NCBI GenBank assembly: GCA_018340375.1
Contig: JAFFJZ010000004.1
Location: forward strand, 29,796,001 to 29,860,000
Direction of reading: 5' to 3'
From: Gonatopus flavifemur
Taxonomy: Eukaryota; Arthropoda; Insecta; Hymenoptera; Dryinidae
DNA length: 64,000 bases
The notes beneath the pieces are model-generated. The model was not told where the DNA came from. It saw only the letters and a program-made list of their open reading frames with translations, and made no database searches. Shown here one piece after another: positions 24,949-36,012 of the stretch (positions are counted from its first letter, which is position 1; every line of letters begins with the position of its first letter). A program made the translations under genes and the position numbers.

Positions 24949-25716
24949 TTGGTTCACTGCAATATTCAAAGAATATTCTGAATGTTGTCACCTCACTAGA
25001 GTATTTCCTTTAAGAAAAGCACAGGTTGCTACTTTTATGAACTGGAAATAAGGTTCCGTAGTTTTTGTACATCCAGACAAACTTTGAAGCTAACAGGTGG
25101 GATATCTTGCATGAATTTTATCGATTGAACAGTCATTCCAAAAGAAAATTCAGTGACTCCCTGTTCTACTAACGTCAGTTATTGATGTGCTAATGGGTTG
25201 TTGACAGCTTTACAGCAATACCTGTGAAGGACCGTAGAACGGCTTCTTAAAGCGCCAGCAGGCTTATTTACGGGATAGTCGGAGGATAATTCTCGTTACT
25301 CAGGGATAAAGGAATTTTAAAGCATGCTGTTATGAGAAGAATATCAGATTGAGGATTTCATCAATAACTCAGTAACCATGATATTTTTGAGTTACTTGCA
25401 AGTTATAAATATTCTTGAATTCGAAAGTTGCTAATGGTGATCAACGGTTTAAACCGAATTATGAACTTCAATTGAGTCGAGTGAAACTAATTTTGAATTT
25501 GTTGAGTGCCCAAAACATCGCTAGCAGGTGCTGAACACTAAAATCCAACCAATTTTCCAATTGTCGTATAAATTAAGTGGTTCTGATGAGGCATCGGGCA
25601 AATCTTTGACATTTCAATTCTTTCCAAAATGTCTTAAATGGACCACAGTTTACCAAAAATTAATCCAAAATATATGTGGATGTTTGTCTGTTTCAAATTT
25701 TGGGTTACTGTAGATC

Positions 25717-25906
25717 TTAGATGGCCCATAAGTCCTGGCATTTCTTTGTGAGTGAGAATGTTTTGTGACAATGCGTATTGTTTTATGGTATTCAATAGAG
25801 AATTAGGGGTTCTATAAAATAGTGTATTTAGGTTCGACACTTTTGTTCTTTTTGAGACTTGAAAAAACTCAAAGGAAGGAATGCCGGAACTTATGGGCCA
25901 ACCTAA
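25717..25906. mobile_element. Deleted mariner (MITE-like)
   Basis: TTAGATGGCCCATAAGTCC at 25717 and the complement of TTAGGTTGGCCCATAAGTTC ending at 25906 are inverted. TTAGGTTGG is a common start of mariner terminal repeats. Only 190 bp remain between the ends and no transposase is left. An ORF of 108 codons spans it by chance. Confidence 0.6.
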
Positions 25907-26982
25907 TACACTGAGAAGAATCACATAGTTGCTGTAACTAAATGCTAGCCACAGCAGCAAAATAATTCATTCATGTATCAGACAGCTAGACTTTTATTCA
26001 AATCAACGCATTTTATTCACTTGCCAGTGGAACAATTGAAAATAATGAAATGTCAGCGCATGCGTAATCAGATTCTATTTGTAAAGAACTCATTTGAATA
26101 AATATTTTGAGTTGCGTTGATTGAACATTTTTTAAATGAAACAATTTATTCAACACCCATGAATTGTTAGTTGTCACAAATGAAGTACTTATGCTACTAA
26201 TCACTAAAATCTTTTATTCAAAGAGAATAGACGTCAAATTATTGTTTTTACTATCGCAAACAAATTGTTATTTGTATCAAATAAAGATTCATTCAAATGA
26301 ACTAAAAGATCATCAATTGAAGTATTTTTGCTCACGCAACGAAGCGATTTCTCTCAGTGTACATCTGTTTATCACTGGACCAATAGTTGTTTTGAAGAGG
26401 TCCAGGTGGCATGCCCAGAGGTTGTTTAAAATTGTCCACGACTTGATAGTTGATAAATCCTTAATGGGCTTCTCAGATAATTGGTGGACATTGAGTAAAT
26501 GTTTATAATTTGAAACTGATGAACAATGAATGAATTGGGCAACAACTGGGCATTATGGAGGAGTTTTGAAGCATTTTAGACATGTATGAACACGCTAGAT
26601 GAATTATGGATATATTTTGGACATCAAAAATTGCAAACCTCGCACACGTTGGGATGAATAATTAGACATTGAATCCGACTTCCGGGGTTCCGATTCGTGA
26701 GTGTCAAACTGGGTTTTGAATTTGTTTAGCATGTCCTAACATGTTTGAGACTTTCTCATAATGTTCACTTGTTATATAATCGTTTCTCATTCATTCTAAA
26801 TTTTGAACATTTACCTAATTACCTTCAATTGTTTGAGCACCTCACCAGGGTGGTTACTTTCGTAGAATTTTCCTGAAACAATCTGCAAGGTATCTCAAAT
26901 ATATGTAAAAGATGTCCTTTGCTATATTATAGAATATCTTTAGTTTTTGTCAACATATTTTTTCAAGCGATTTAAGAGGCAG
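25907..26982. other. Unassigned DNA
   Basis: ORFs of 63 and 114 codons at 26013-26508 have no recognisable motifs. AAGATGTCC / AAAATATCTT words occur near 26905-26950. No gene supported. Confidence 0.4.
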
Positions 26983-27442
26983 AACAAGAACTCTGTTCTT
27001 CATTTCTCTATGCTCAAATAAATCTGTTTCTAAATATCACTATTCTTCAATAAGTCTATTCCCAAATAAGACTAATCCTAAATATTCCTTTTCTTACAAA
27101 TCTCCATTCTCACAAATCTCTATTTTTCATCTACAAAACAACAAACATCTATCTGTAAAAAAAGGATTATATATAAAAGCATAGAGATTGGCGAGAGTAG
27201 AGATTTGGAAAAATAGACCCACATAGCACACAATGTCTCAGTAATGTCTCGAAATATTGCTGCAATGTTTCAAATGCCTCGGTTATGTTCTAGTGATATT
27301 TCGAGACATTACTGAGACATTGTGTGCTATGTGGGGAGATATTTAGAATCAGTCATATTTGTGAATAGACCTATTTGAGAATAGAGATATTTTAGGAATA
27401 CAGTTATTTGAGGATAGAGAAATAAAGAATAGAGTTCTTGTT
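26983..27442. mobile_element. TIR element carrying a nested perfect palindrome
   Basis: AACAAGAACTCTGTTCTTCA at 26983 and AGAGTTCTTGTT ending at 27442 begin long inverted arms. The arms contain repeated ATCTCTATTCTCAAATA-like units and remain alignable for about 150 bp. A second element sits inside at 27218-27335. Confidence 0.6.
27218..27335. mobile_element. 118-bp palindromic MITE
   Basis: The 39-base left arm from CCCACATAGCACACAATGTC and the right arm to GACATTGTGTGCTATGTGGG match perfectly or nearly so, around a loop of about 40 bases. It interrupts the flanking inverted-repeat element, so it inserted later. Confidence 0.8.
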
Positions 27443-27553
27443 TTGTTATTCAAGAATGCTTATAGTGTAGTAGTTAATGGCGCTTGTTGATTTCCGGTAT
27501 TTATTACAACATTCAAGGTTTAACGCGAAAGGTTTATTTGTAACCCCACTTAA

Positions 27554-27787
27554 CAAACATTCCGTGTCTTGGAATATCTTTTAGAAAAGTTCAAAATGTC
27601 TTATGCCACAATTTTGAATGTCTTTTAGATGTCTCAAACACTTCTTACGTCCAGAAGATATCTTCTAGATACCATTTGCATATCTTTTAGACGTGAGAAG
27701 AATTCAAGATTTTTACAAGACATCTAAAATTTTTGCATAAAATATCTTGAACTTTTCTAAAAGATATCGCAAGATACGAAATGGTTG
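27554..27787. mobile_element. AAGATATCTT-group MITE
   Basis: The left end CAAACATTCCGTGTCTTGGA and the right end complement CAACCATTTCGTATCTTGCG continue as matching arms through ATCTTTTAGAAAAGTTCA, about 40 bp. The interior is made of AAGATGTCTT / AGATATCTT words. The element at 42525-42684 has the same ends. Confidence 0.7.
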
Positions 27788-28345
27788 TTGGTTATTGTGG
27801 ATATATCCACCTGCTTCTACTTTTTTTATATTTTGTGAACAAACAATTTTGAGTTACAAAGAAATCTAACGAAAGCTCTTTGGATATCCAGCGTTATTGA
27901 AAGTAAAAGTTATATAACTTGCATCTATTTCCACAGGGGCGTTGATCTGTACGCAGTCAAAGCACAACCTCCCATGCAGTCCTTCCCTGACTTTTTTGTC
28001 ACGTTTATAGTGCTAGTTTATAGAATGCACCCCAGGTGGATAGGTGCCCATAACATCCAATTGAAAATTAGAATATAGAGCAGTCCTCGTTTTAAAATCA
28101 ACAATAAATAGTCCTGCACTGTGAATAAATGCTTTGGTAACCTTGAGGTTGTCTGTTGAAATATTATTTATTTAAATAAAATATTACAGAAGAAAGGCAA
28201 TATATTTTAGTATTCATTCAAATACTGTTGTATAGAAATTGATATTTTGGGATCTTCAATGGTGAAGTCTACTTTGAAACTGGTGAAATTCTGTTAAACA
28301 TACATTCTTAAGATTTAAATTCCTTGGAATTGATGGATACTACTA

Positions 28346-28449
28346 TAGTAACACCCCGCAATAAGAACACGTACCCTCTTCTTCATTCGAACGGTTGTTG
28401 CCTTGCATCGAGTAAAGAAGGTGAGTGTTCTTATCGCGGGGTCTTACTG
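28346..28449. mobile_element. Pogo-like MITE
   Basis: AGTAACACCCCGCAATAAGA and the complement of CAGTAAGACCCCGCGATAAG face each other 104 bp apart, next to TA dinucleotides. CAGTNRRACCCCGC is the start typical of pogo/Tigger elements. No ORF. Confidence 0.6.
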
Positions 28450-29429
28450 TATGATATAAACTGTACAGTTAACGATGTAAAGGATCAAGAGTCAATCTTC
28501 TGATACCTGTTGATGCGAAATGTGTTTATCTTCACTTCCGCGATGGAAATAGAATCTAGGGAAATTATTTTTAGAAATTCTGAACAATAATATATACAAT
28601 TTATTGCACACATCTTATGTGAACACTTATTGCACAGAAGGTGATTAAAAAATGTATCCTCAAACCAAAAGTGAGTGATGTATGAATGAATCTTACATCA
28701 ATAAATTATTAGCTCATTTGAGGTGTAACAACGTGTACGGTGGGTGAAAAAAGTATCTTCCCACATGAATTAACATACAAATTTCACAAAATCCTATCTT
28801 GAAGAATAATGTTGTAAAATGAATGTAGAATTTTCAAAATATATTTAAACTCCATAAAAATTGAATAAAAAATGTATCAATTCATTTTTGAAAACAAAAT
28901 TATTCGTCACTTGTACATTATAACTGAAAACATAGGGACAATTGAAAAATTGCAGAAATGACTTCACGAAATATGATGACACAATTATAATTAAGAGAGA
29001 ATTATGGTATTCGTTCAATTTTTTCTACAGGTTCCGGATAATTGAAATTAACGTTATATATTAGTTGAGATATTTAACGAACGATGGCCCTGACTTCTGC
29101 TTTCGTATCTTATTTGAGACAGTGGAACCAGAGGGTTGTTTTATATAACCTTACGGCTGTATACAATAATTGTGCACAGATAACAGGATGAACATTGAAT
29201 GGAATTTAAATCAATTTTAATCAAAAATTGGGAATTGTTGGATTTGTTGAGATAAAAAAAAAGACAAACAAATTCACACAAAGATCAATGTCTTTCAACG
29301 CTACATGTCGTTTATATAAATTTTCATACCCAAATTTTATTGGACATCCGTGCGGATAAAAGCACAATTCCGGAGGTACAATATCCAATGGAACGATAAT
29401 CCTGTATCCACTAAAAATCACTATTGAAT
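28450..29429. other. Unassigned AT-rich DNA
   Basis: No repeats or genes recognised. This block borders the GC-rich segment at 29430. Confidence 0.45.
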
Positions 29430-30345
29430 CACTCATCGCGAGAAAGAACGCGAGAAGGGAGGAAGTTGGATAGACGAAGAGAGAAACAGGAAGGGAAAAG
29501 TATGTCCTTTGTTGTTGTTGTGGTGGTTGTTGGTGGTGTTGTTATTGTTGGTTCTTTTTTGGTTTGCGTGAATCACTGCAATCACTAAATGGAATAAAAT
29601 TCTCGCTGGAGTCACTGATATTGATACTGACAGAATTTCATCGTGGGGTTGTGTGGAACGTTTGCAAATGACGACCATAGGCGGTCGTCGACGATGACGC
29701 GGGGACGTTTCGCGTTCACGACAAATATAGAGGGATAGAGCACGAAAGAGAGACAGAAAAGGCAAAAGAGTAATTTTAACGAGGATGGAGGTAGAAAACT
29801 GAAATGAAATGAATGAGAGAAGGGTAAGAGATTATTGAAGTTATAGACAGTTGGAGTAGTAGAGGGGCGGAAGAGAGGAAGGAAGGAAGAGTTGTGTGAC
29901 ACACGAAGGTGTACCACCTGTGGGCGCAGAAGCAACAATTGTCCGCCGTGTATCGCGGTGGAGGGTACAGCCCGACTACATGGCTCGTTCCGGGTGTGGC
30001 TGGGGTGCAACTGCCAATGCAGCGTCGTCTCAACACGTCGATGGCGACGTTGCTTTCTTGCTGCTGCTGCTTTTACTGCTACTACTGCTATGAGCGCCTG
30101 CGTTCTATCCCCGTGTATGCAGAAGCAGCAGCAATAGCAACAGCATGGAAGGTTTCTTCTTCGTCACCATCACGACTCCTATTACTACCACGACTACTAC
30201 TCCTACTACTACTAATACTACTACTACTATTACTACTACCACTACTACTACTCTCACTACCACCACCTCCACTACTGCCACCCACATCATTCCACCTGTT
30301 CAACCCTGTATAGACCCTCGTGTCATTGTTCCCTTCTATCAACGC
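29430..30345 (-). promoter_or_regulatory. GC/CpG-rich block, candidate promoter and 5' UTR
   Basis: Base composition changes sharply: many CpGs (GCGGTCGTCGACGATGACGC, CGCGTTCACG) and trinucleotide repeats: TTG/GTT at 29511-29560, GCT/ACT at 30058-30092, and ACT/ACC at 30172-30275. On the minus strand the part below 29640 is CAA/ACA-rich, as insect 5' UTRs often are, and contains initiator-like TCAGT words (TGTCAGTATCAATATCAGTG near 29620-29642). No known protein is encoded: ORFs on both strands here are low-complexity. The direction and the gene served are inference; a low-complexity first exon is an alternative. Confidence 0.4.
30172..30275. repeat. Imperfect ACT/ACC trinucleotide microsatellite
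   Basis: About 100 bases of ACT, ACC and ATT triplets. The minus frame reads Ser-rich and another frame Val-rich, so apparent ORFs here (84 and 61 codons) are compositional. Confidence 0.85.
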
Positions 30346-31515
30346 TTCTTTCCTTCTCTTTTATTTTTTCCTTGAATAAGTGGTTCTATCTATATACGTC
30401 TCGCTTTATTCCTCTCTTATTATTCACTCATTTTGAATTCTTCAGTCATAGGAAGCAGAGTAATACAATGTTGTATTATGCGAATCAGGACACGTTTCGT
30501 TCGCAAAATTGTCACCTCAAATCATTAAGTTTAAGAAGCAAAAATATATTTGAGTCATTATGGGAATTCAAATGTTTTCAAGGCTAGGCATAGATCGAAC
30601 ATCGTTGCGAAAAGAGGAAAAGTATAAAGTCTTCTGGAAGGACATTTTTGTTGTTCAATTTGGAACAATTCCAGAAGATTGAAAAATATTATTAGTGCTC
30701 AATGCACTATTTCACTATAGCGGAAATAAAACGCAGCTTAGAGGTATTATAGCTCAAAGGTTGACAGCAGATTCAAAGTGGGGGAATGTATATAATCTTT
30801 TGTGTAAATAAGTACATTTGGGATAACCAAATTCTTGCCGAAGGAGAAGTTCAATTGATGAACATGCTCATGTTCCAAATTGAATTGAGCATCCGGATCG
30901 GATTGTTTTAGGACTTTAAAAGACTAACAACCCTTGGGACGATGATGTTTTCGATTTTTGTGGATCTGAATTCTGTTTTTGTTCAACACAACTCCGAACA
31001 AGAGCTAGTTACAGCCATGAACTTCAAGGTAAACAATTTTGGGAAATCACTTTTCACGCAACATCGAGTTGTTGGATCGACGCAGTGGAGCTTTCGAAGT
31101 AGGGAAATTTTCAGTCTGAACTAAATTTGTGCTGAATTTGGTGTGCGAAAATTTATGAACCTGGAAAAGAGTGTTTCCATCCACCAGCTATCCAATATGC
31201 ATCCCAATATCTGTCCAATATTCATTCGACGTCCAATCAATCTCCATGGACATTCAATGGTTATCTGCGACATATTTCATCAGATCCAAACATTATTTCC
31301 TGGGTGACATTCATGTTATGAGACGATCTCAAACTTGAACGTTTTGCCTAGTAGAAACGACTATAGACATTCATGAGTTTCGTAATGTTTTACTTGAAGA
31401 GAATTAGATCCTTGCGAGTACTTTCTGAAATATTTGCGAGACATTCACGAGTATTCAATTTTCCTCTAGTGGAGACAACGTCGTAGCAAACGTAGTAAAA
31501 TGGTATTATTCTGTT
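30346..31515. other. Unassigned DNA
   Basis: No gene recognised. The word TCCAATAT recurs loosely at 31185-31250 but no period is clear. Confidence 0.4.
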
Positions 31516-31833
31516 CCCAACTAGCACCAGAATATACTATGAACGTTCTTCGAATATTCGAAGTACGTTCGATGTGCATCCCAAAGAGACCGTTTCATAG
31601 GTGCTATGCATATCCTTCGAACGTATGTAATCGAATATATGACGGTACGTCAATCGAACGTCCATTGAATGAATATCGTACATTTCGAATGTCCTATCTA
31701 CGTTCTAAGTATATTTAAAACAGTCTCATTCGAATATTCTATGAACGTTCATTATATGTTCTTCGTATCTCATTCGTAAATTCCACGAACGTTTCTATTT
31801 CGTATATACTTTGAATTTCTGTTGCTGCTTGGG
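31516..31833. mobile_element. CCCAAG-type MITE with downstream partial copy
   Basis: CCCAACTAGCACCAGAATAT at 31516 and the complement of CCCAAGCAGCAACAGAAATT ending at 31833 are inverted ends of the same style as the CCCAAGTARCAC family. The stretch 31617-31828 is repeated directly at 31984-32195, sharing TGAATGAATATCGTACATTTC-like and TATTTAARACAGTCTCATTC blocks. The second copy lacks its left end. A 24-bp unit TCAAGGGATGAAACATCATA is tandemly doubled between them (31938-31983). Confidence 0.6.
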
Positions 31834-32200
31834 TTAAATTTTGTTGCAAGTATCGAACGATTTCAAAGGCTTTCTCACAGAAAGTAGTAGAAATGATTGG
31901 GGTCTTAACATTTCATTCAACATCTAATGAGTACTTTTCAAGGGATGAAACATCATAGTAGTCAAGGGATGAAACATCATATTCATCGAACGTATCGAAT
32001 GTATGACGGGACGTCAGTCGAACGTCGATTGAATGAATATCGTACATTTCAATTGTCCTATGTACGTTCTGAGTATATTTAAGACAGTCTCATTCGTATA
32101 TTCTATGAACTTTCATGATATGTTCTGCGTATCTCATTCTCAAATTTTATCAACGTTTTTATTTTATATATACTTTGAACTTCTGTTGCTGCTTGAATCA

Positions 32201-33907
32201 CTTTGGCGAAAAAAATTGAGAATTCCAAGTAGAGTTTATAATTTTACATGTTTATTCCAATCCTTGGAGAAATTTATAGATTGATTGAAAAATTATGCGC
32301 ATTATGAGAATTCATGAAAAAATTTTCCTAGAGTAGATACCTATGATATGAATTGTTACGTTTATTCGTTCAGTAATAGATTCACCGATCATTTTCGTGT
32401 GTGTATTTCTGAACGCGCAATTTTCTGGGTTAGCGACTGACAGTTATTGAAAATAACCCTATATTATCTTAATTTGAATAATATCAATAGATTGGATACA
32501 TGAAATAGTTCAATGGTCGCATTAATACTATGAAAATGCACAATTGAAAAAATGTCCATTCTTAACTCACCTTGTAAGATTCACGAAGGCAAAGCTCGTT
32601 GTGACACTTGGCATGAATCTTTATTTATTTCGTGAATTACATTTTTCTTTCTTCCATTTGTTTTCCCATTAATCACGAACAATAATGTTTGAAGATTGGA
32701 ATAATCTTCACAGCACGTGATAGGTAAACACTTCTTGTTCGTAAAAGAGGTTTTATTATCTCGAGGTTCACTAAAGGGGTCGCGTTCGCTAATGGGGTCA
32801 GTTACTTACTTCTTTTACACTGTGAAAAAATTCCTTCTAAAAATTCAAAAATTTTGATTGTAATTTTTTACAACCACCTTCTTCTGCATTTTCAGAATAC
32901 GTTCCGAGATTCAGTTCAGTTGATTTAGTTGAGTTTTAGTAGAACATTACAGTCACATTTTCTGAATTTTCAGGAGGAACTTCTTTTTACTGTGTACGTT
33001 TCAGACAATCAATTCCTTCCGTATAGATCGTGTTTCTTTCACGGGTTCAGAAGGAGTTTGGGATCAATTCAACGTGGATCCGACTCAAATGTATGATGAC
33101 TCTTTATAAACTCTGCGGAAGGTTGGGGGGAATTTGGCACATGTTATACTGATGTTTTCAAGTATGTTTCATTCAAATCGTGACTTGATACGGGGTTTTC
33201 CAGAAGTTGAAGATGAGTTGGATGTTAATTATTGTTTGATTATTCTTTGTCAATAATTTTGCTTGAGGTGTGAGAAAGATTTTCAAGAAATTAACTTGTC
33301 TTAATGGAATTTCCTGAACAAATTCCTCAAAATTTTGGTCGCAGTTCAGAAGAGATAGACATAAATTCTTTTTGAATTACATTCAGAGGAATTCCATCGT
33401 ATCAAGTCCTATTTGTCTTTATAAGCTAGAGACATTAAAATCTTTCGCCCTCGCTGCTCTTGATTTTTGGTGGGTTTGTAGCTTTCTGTCTTGATAGTTT
33501 TCTTTCTTTATTTCTCGCTGATAGTGGAAATGATGAAGAATCAGAAGCAGTTCAGGTTTTTGATTGACAGAGGAAAATAAAAATTCAACGATGAAATTTT
33601 TCTTAGTGCAATACAAGGATGAAATCATTGGCCATCAATTCATATACGCATTTATAGGCTGTGATGATAAATCACGCGAGGCACGATGATGTCCCTTTGT
33701 CCTGAGAACGAACATTTTTCTGTTACTGCCACCATGCTGCTGCTTCACTGAACAACAGCTTCTCTGCTGATTTACCTTATTCACTGATTCTCCATTCTGA
33801 ATTCTATGTGGAGGCAACATATCCCACGGCGATGCCGTACGTGAGTTTATTGGGATCTAAGTAAGTTATCAGTCATCTTGACGGGATTATAGGAACAGTT
33901 ACTGATC
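32201..33907. other. Unassigned DNA with a weak MITE
   Basis: CACTGTGAAAAAATTCCT at 32818 and the complement of CACAGTAAAAAGAAGTTCCT ending at 32994 may bound a 177-bp MITE. The rest shows no gene or repeat I can name. Confidence 0.35.
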
Positions 33908-34262
33908 TTGAGGAGATACCAGCAATCCCCGCTGATGCAACCCGCCATACAAACGTACCGACTGAGCAATCATTTTCTCGGCAAGAATACTCTGAACTAA
34001 ATCCAGGAAAAAGTATGAAATTTCCAGGAATCAATCTTGAATCCTTCATCCACTGCTATACATCGCCCGAATTTGGAATTTCAAAAATAGCTTGTGTTAC
34101 CGACTGAGAAAAAAATATTTTTTCACAATTCAACATTCGAGCGATGGATAAAGGATTGGAGATCGATTCCTGGAAACTTTATACTTCTTCATGAAAATGT
34201 TTACTCAGTCGGTAAGCTTGTATGGCGGGTTGCATCAGCGGGGATCGCTGGGATCCCCTCAA
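33908..34262. mobile_element. Palindromic MITE with ~140-bp arms
   Basis: The left arm from TTGAGGAGATACCAGCAATC matches the complement of the right arm (TTGAGGGGATCCCAGCGATC) and continues through CCCCGCTGATGCAACCCGCC and TACCGACTGAG for about 140 bases. It borders the 3' side of mariner B. Confidence 0.75.
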
Positions 34263-34274
34263 CGACCTAGTTAG

Positions 34275-35446
34275 AAATCATTCGTAGTATTCCCAGGCGA
34301 GAAGAAACCATACACTTGTACCATTACTCGCACAAATTTGTTACCTCTTGATGAATAGCGTCTCGTCTTTCGAGGCGATCCAAGTTAGGAGCAGTGTTTC
34401 CACAGAGGAATTTCTCTCTTTATTTGATTGGGCTATCTAGTTAATGCAAGGTCGTGATTGGTTAATTCTCGTAGAAAGAGGGATCATGTGGAAACACTGG
34501 TTAGGAGCCAATTTTTGATTTCTTCGAACGAAGTGAACCGGTGGCCTGCCAAATCGTGCTGCATCTGTCGGAATAACCAGTAATCAGAAGGCGCAATGTC
34601 TGGCGAGTACGGCGGGTGCGGTAGAATATCCCACTTCAACGTTTCCAGATAATTTTTCACCACTTTTGCGACATGAGGCCGAGCGTTATCGTGTAAAAGA
34701 ATAACTTTGTCATGTCTTTCCTTGTATTCCGGACGTTTTTCTCGTAACGCACGACTCAAACGAATCAATTGTAGCCTATACCGATCACCCGTAATAGAAT
34801 CACCAGGTTTTCGCAACTCATAGTATATAACACCCTTTTGGTCCCACCAGATACACAGCATGATCTGTGAACCATGAATATTCCTCTTTGGTGTCGATGT
34901 TGAAGTCGATGGCAACGATTGACCGGGCATAGCATAGTATTTTCTTCTCTTGGGGTTATCGTAGAATATTCATTTCTCATCTCCTGTGACAATCCGATGT
35001 AATAACCCCTTCCTTCGTTGTCTTTGAATCAGCTGCTCGCAAGTGAAAAATCGCCGTTCAATGTCTCTAGGCTTCAAGTCATGAGGCACCCAATTGCCTT
35101 GCTTTTGAATCATGCCCATGGATTGTAATCGTACGGAAACTGCTTGTCGCATAACTCCTAATGATTCCGCAAGCTCCTGTTGCGTTTGACTCGGATCTTC
35201 GTCGAGTAAAGCCTCCAATTTCTCGTTCTCGAATTTTTGTGGTTGTCCTGAGCGAGGCTTGTGTTCGACACTGAAATCGCCATTCTTAAAACGTCGAAAC
35301 CATTCCCTACATGGTTTATCAGTTGGAGCATTGTCACCGTAAACTTCCACAAGCATTCGATGGGCTTCAGCTGCACTTTTTTTCCAATTAAAACAGAAAG
35401 GTAGCACCTCCCGCAAATGCTGCCTAGTTAAAACGAAATTTGACAT
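34275..35446 (-). pseudogene. Mariner B transposase, nonsense codon plus MITE insertion
   Basis: The ATG at 35444-35446 starts MSNFVLTRQHLREV, then the HTH region (KSAAEAHRML ... CREWFRRFKNGDF) and GNWVPHDL. Catalytic aspartates: TGDEK, LHDNARPHVA and APSDYWLFR. A TGA directly after GDEK (near 34970) replaces the expected Trp, and the frame then continues unchanged to 34508. There a 108-bp hAT MITE interrupts codons of NWLLTWIASKDE, which resume at 34383. Terminal repeats of this mariner were not identified. It belongs to the same mellifera-type group as element A. Confidence 0.88.
34392..34499. mobile_element. 108-bp hAT MITE inside mariner B
   Basis: Ends CAGTGTTTCCACA and TGTGGAAACACTG match 13 of 13. 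The 8-bp direct repeat GTTAGGAG flanks it (34384-34391 and 34500-34507). Removing the element and one repeat copy restores the mariner reading frame across the site, which confirms the boundaries. Confidence 0.93.
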
Positions 35447-35659
35447 ACTTTACTGAGTAAAAATCGGGATTCTAGAAGGAACTCGGAGTGATATCAACTG
35501 AATATTATTCACAGGTGTATAATCTCTCTGAAACAATTGAAATCGGTTGTGACTATGGAGAATTCATGAGAGCGAGAGTCATCTTTTCAAACCGGACCGA
35601 ACTAATTTGTACTCCCAATATTATTGCCTTCAAAAATGAGCTCCATCAGAAGCGATATA

Positions 35660-36012
35660 CTACTGTGGGCAAAAAAAAGTAAGACATTTAATTTAAATTT
35701 CGTGCGAAAACCCATTCGTCGAAATATTTTTTTCCTAGGTTGATATGACTGTCAGTGACATCTGTGCCAAATGTCACATCAAAATAATCATTAGTGTTTA
35801 GTATACGCTCGTCTTTCTGGAGTACAAAAAGTGTGATCGGCCATTTTTACAATGAGTGAAATTCAACAAAGAAGTTCCATTAAATTTTGTGTGCGGAATC
35901 AAATTTCTGGTGCCGAAACGTTCAGAATGCTGCAAAAGGCTTTCAGTAATTATTGTTTGTCGCGAGCAAGTGTTTGTGATTGGTACAAATTATTCAAAGA
36001 GGGTCGAGAACG
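35660..36012 (+). pseudogene. Mariner C, 5' end only
   Basis: The terminal sequence CTACTGTGGGCAAAAAAAAG after TA at 35658-35659 matches the end of mariner E (60670). The ORF from 35852 (MSEIQQRSSIKFCVRNQISG) is clearly related to E's transposase but stops being homologous after GRER at 36012. There a 1.1-kb TIR element begins. No remainder of mariner C is found on the other side of that element. Confidence 0.85.

Noticed and set aside
29433..30342. ORFs of 110-134 codons in the GC-rich block
   Set aside because: Low-complexity translations (Ser-, Leu-, Thr-, Val-runs) in several frames at once, caused by trinucleotide repeats.
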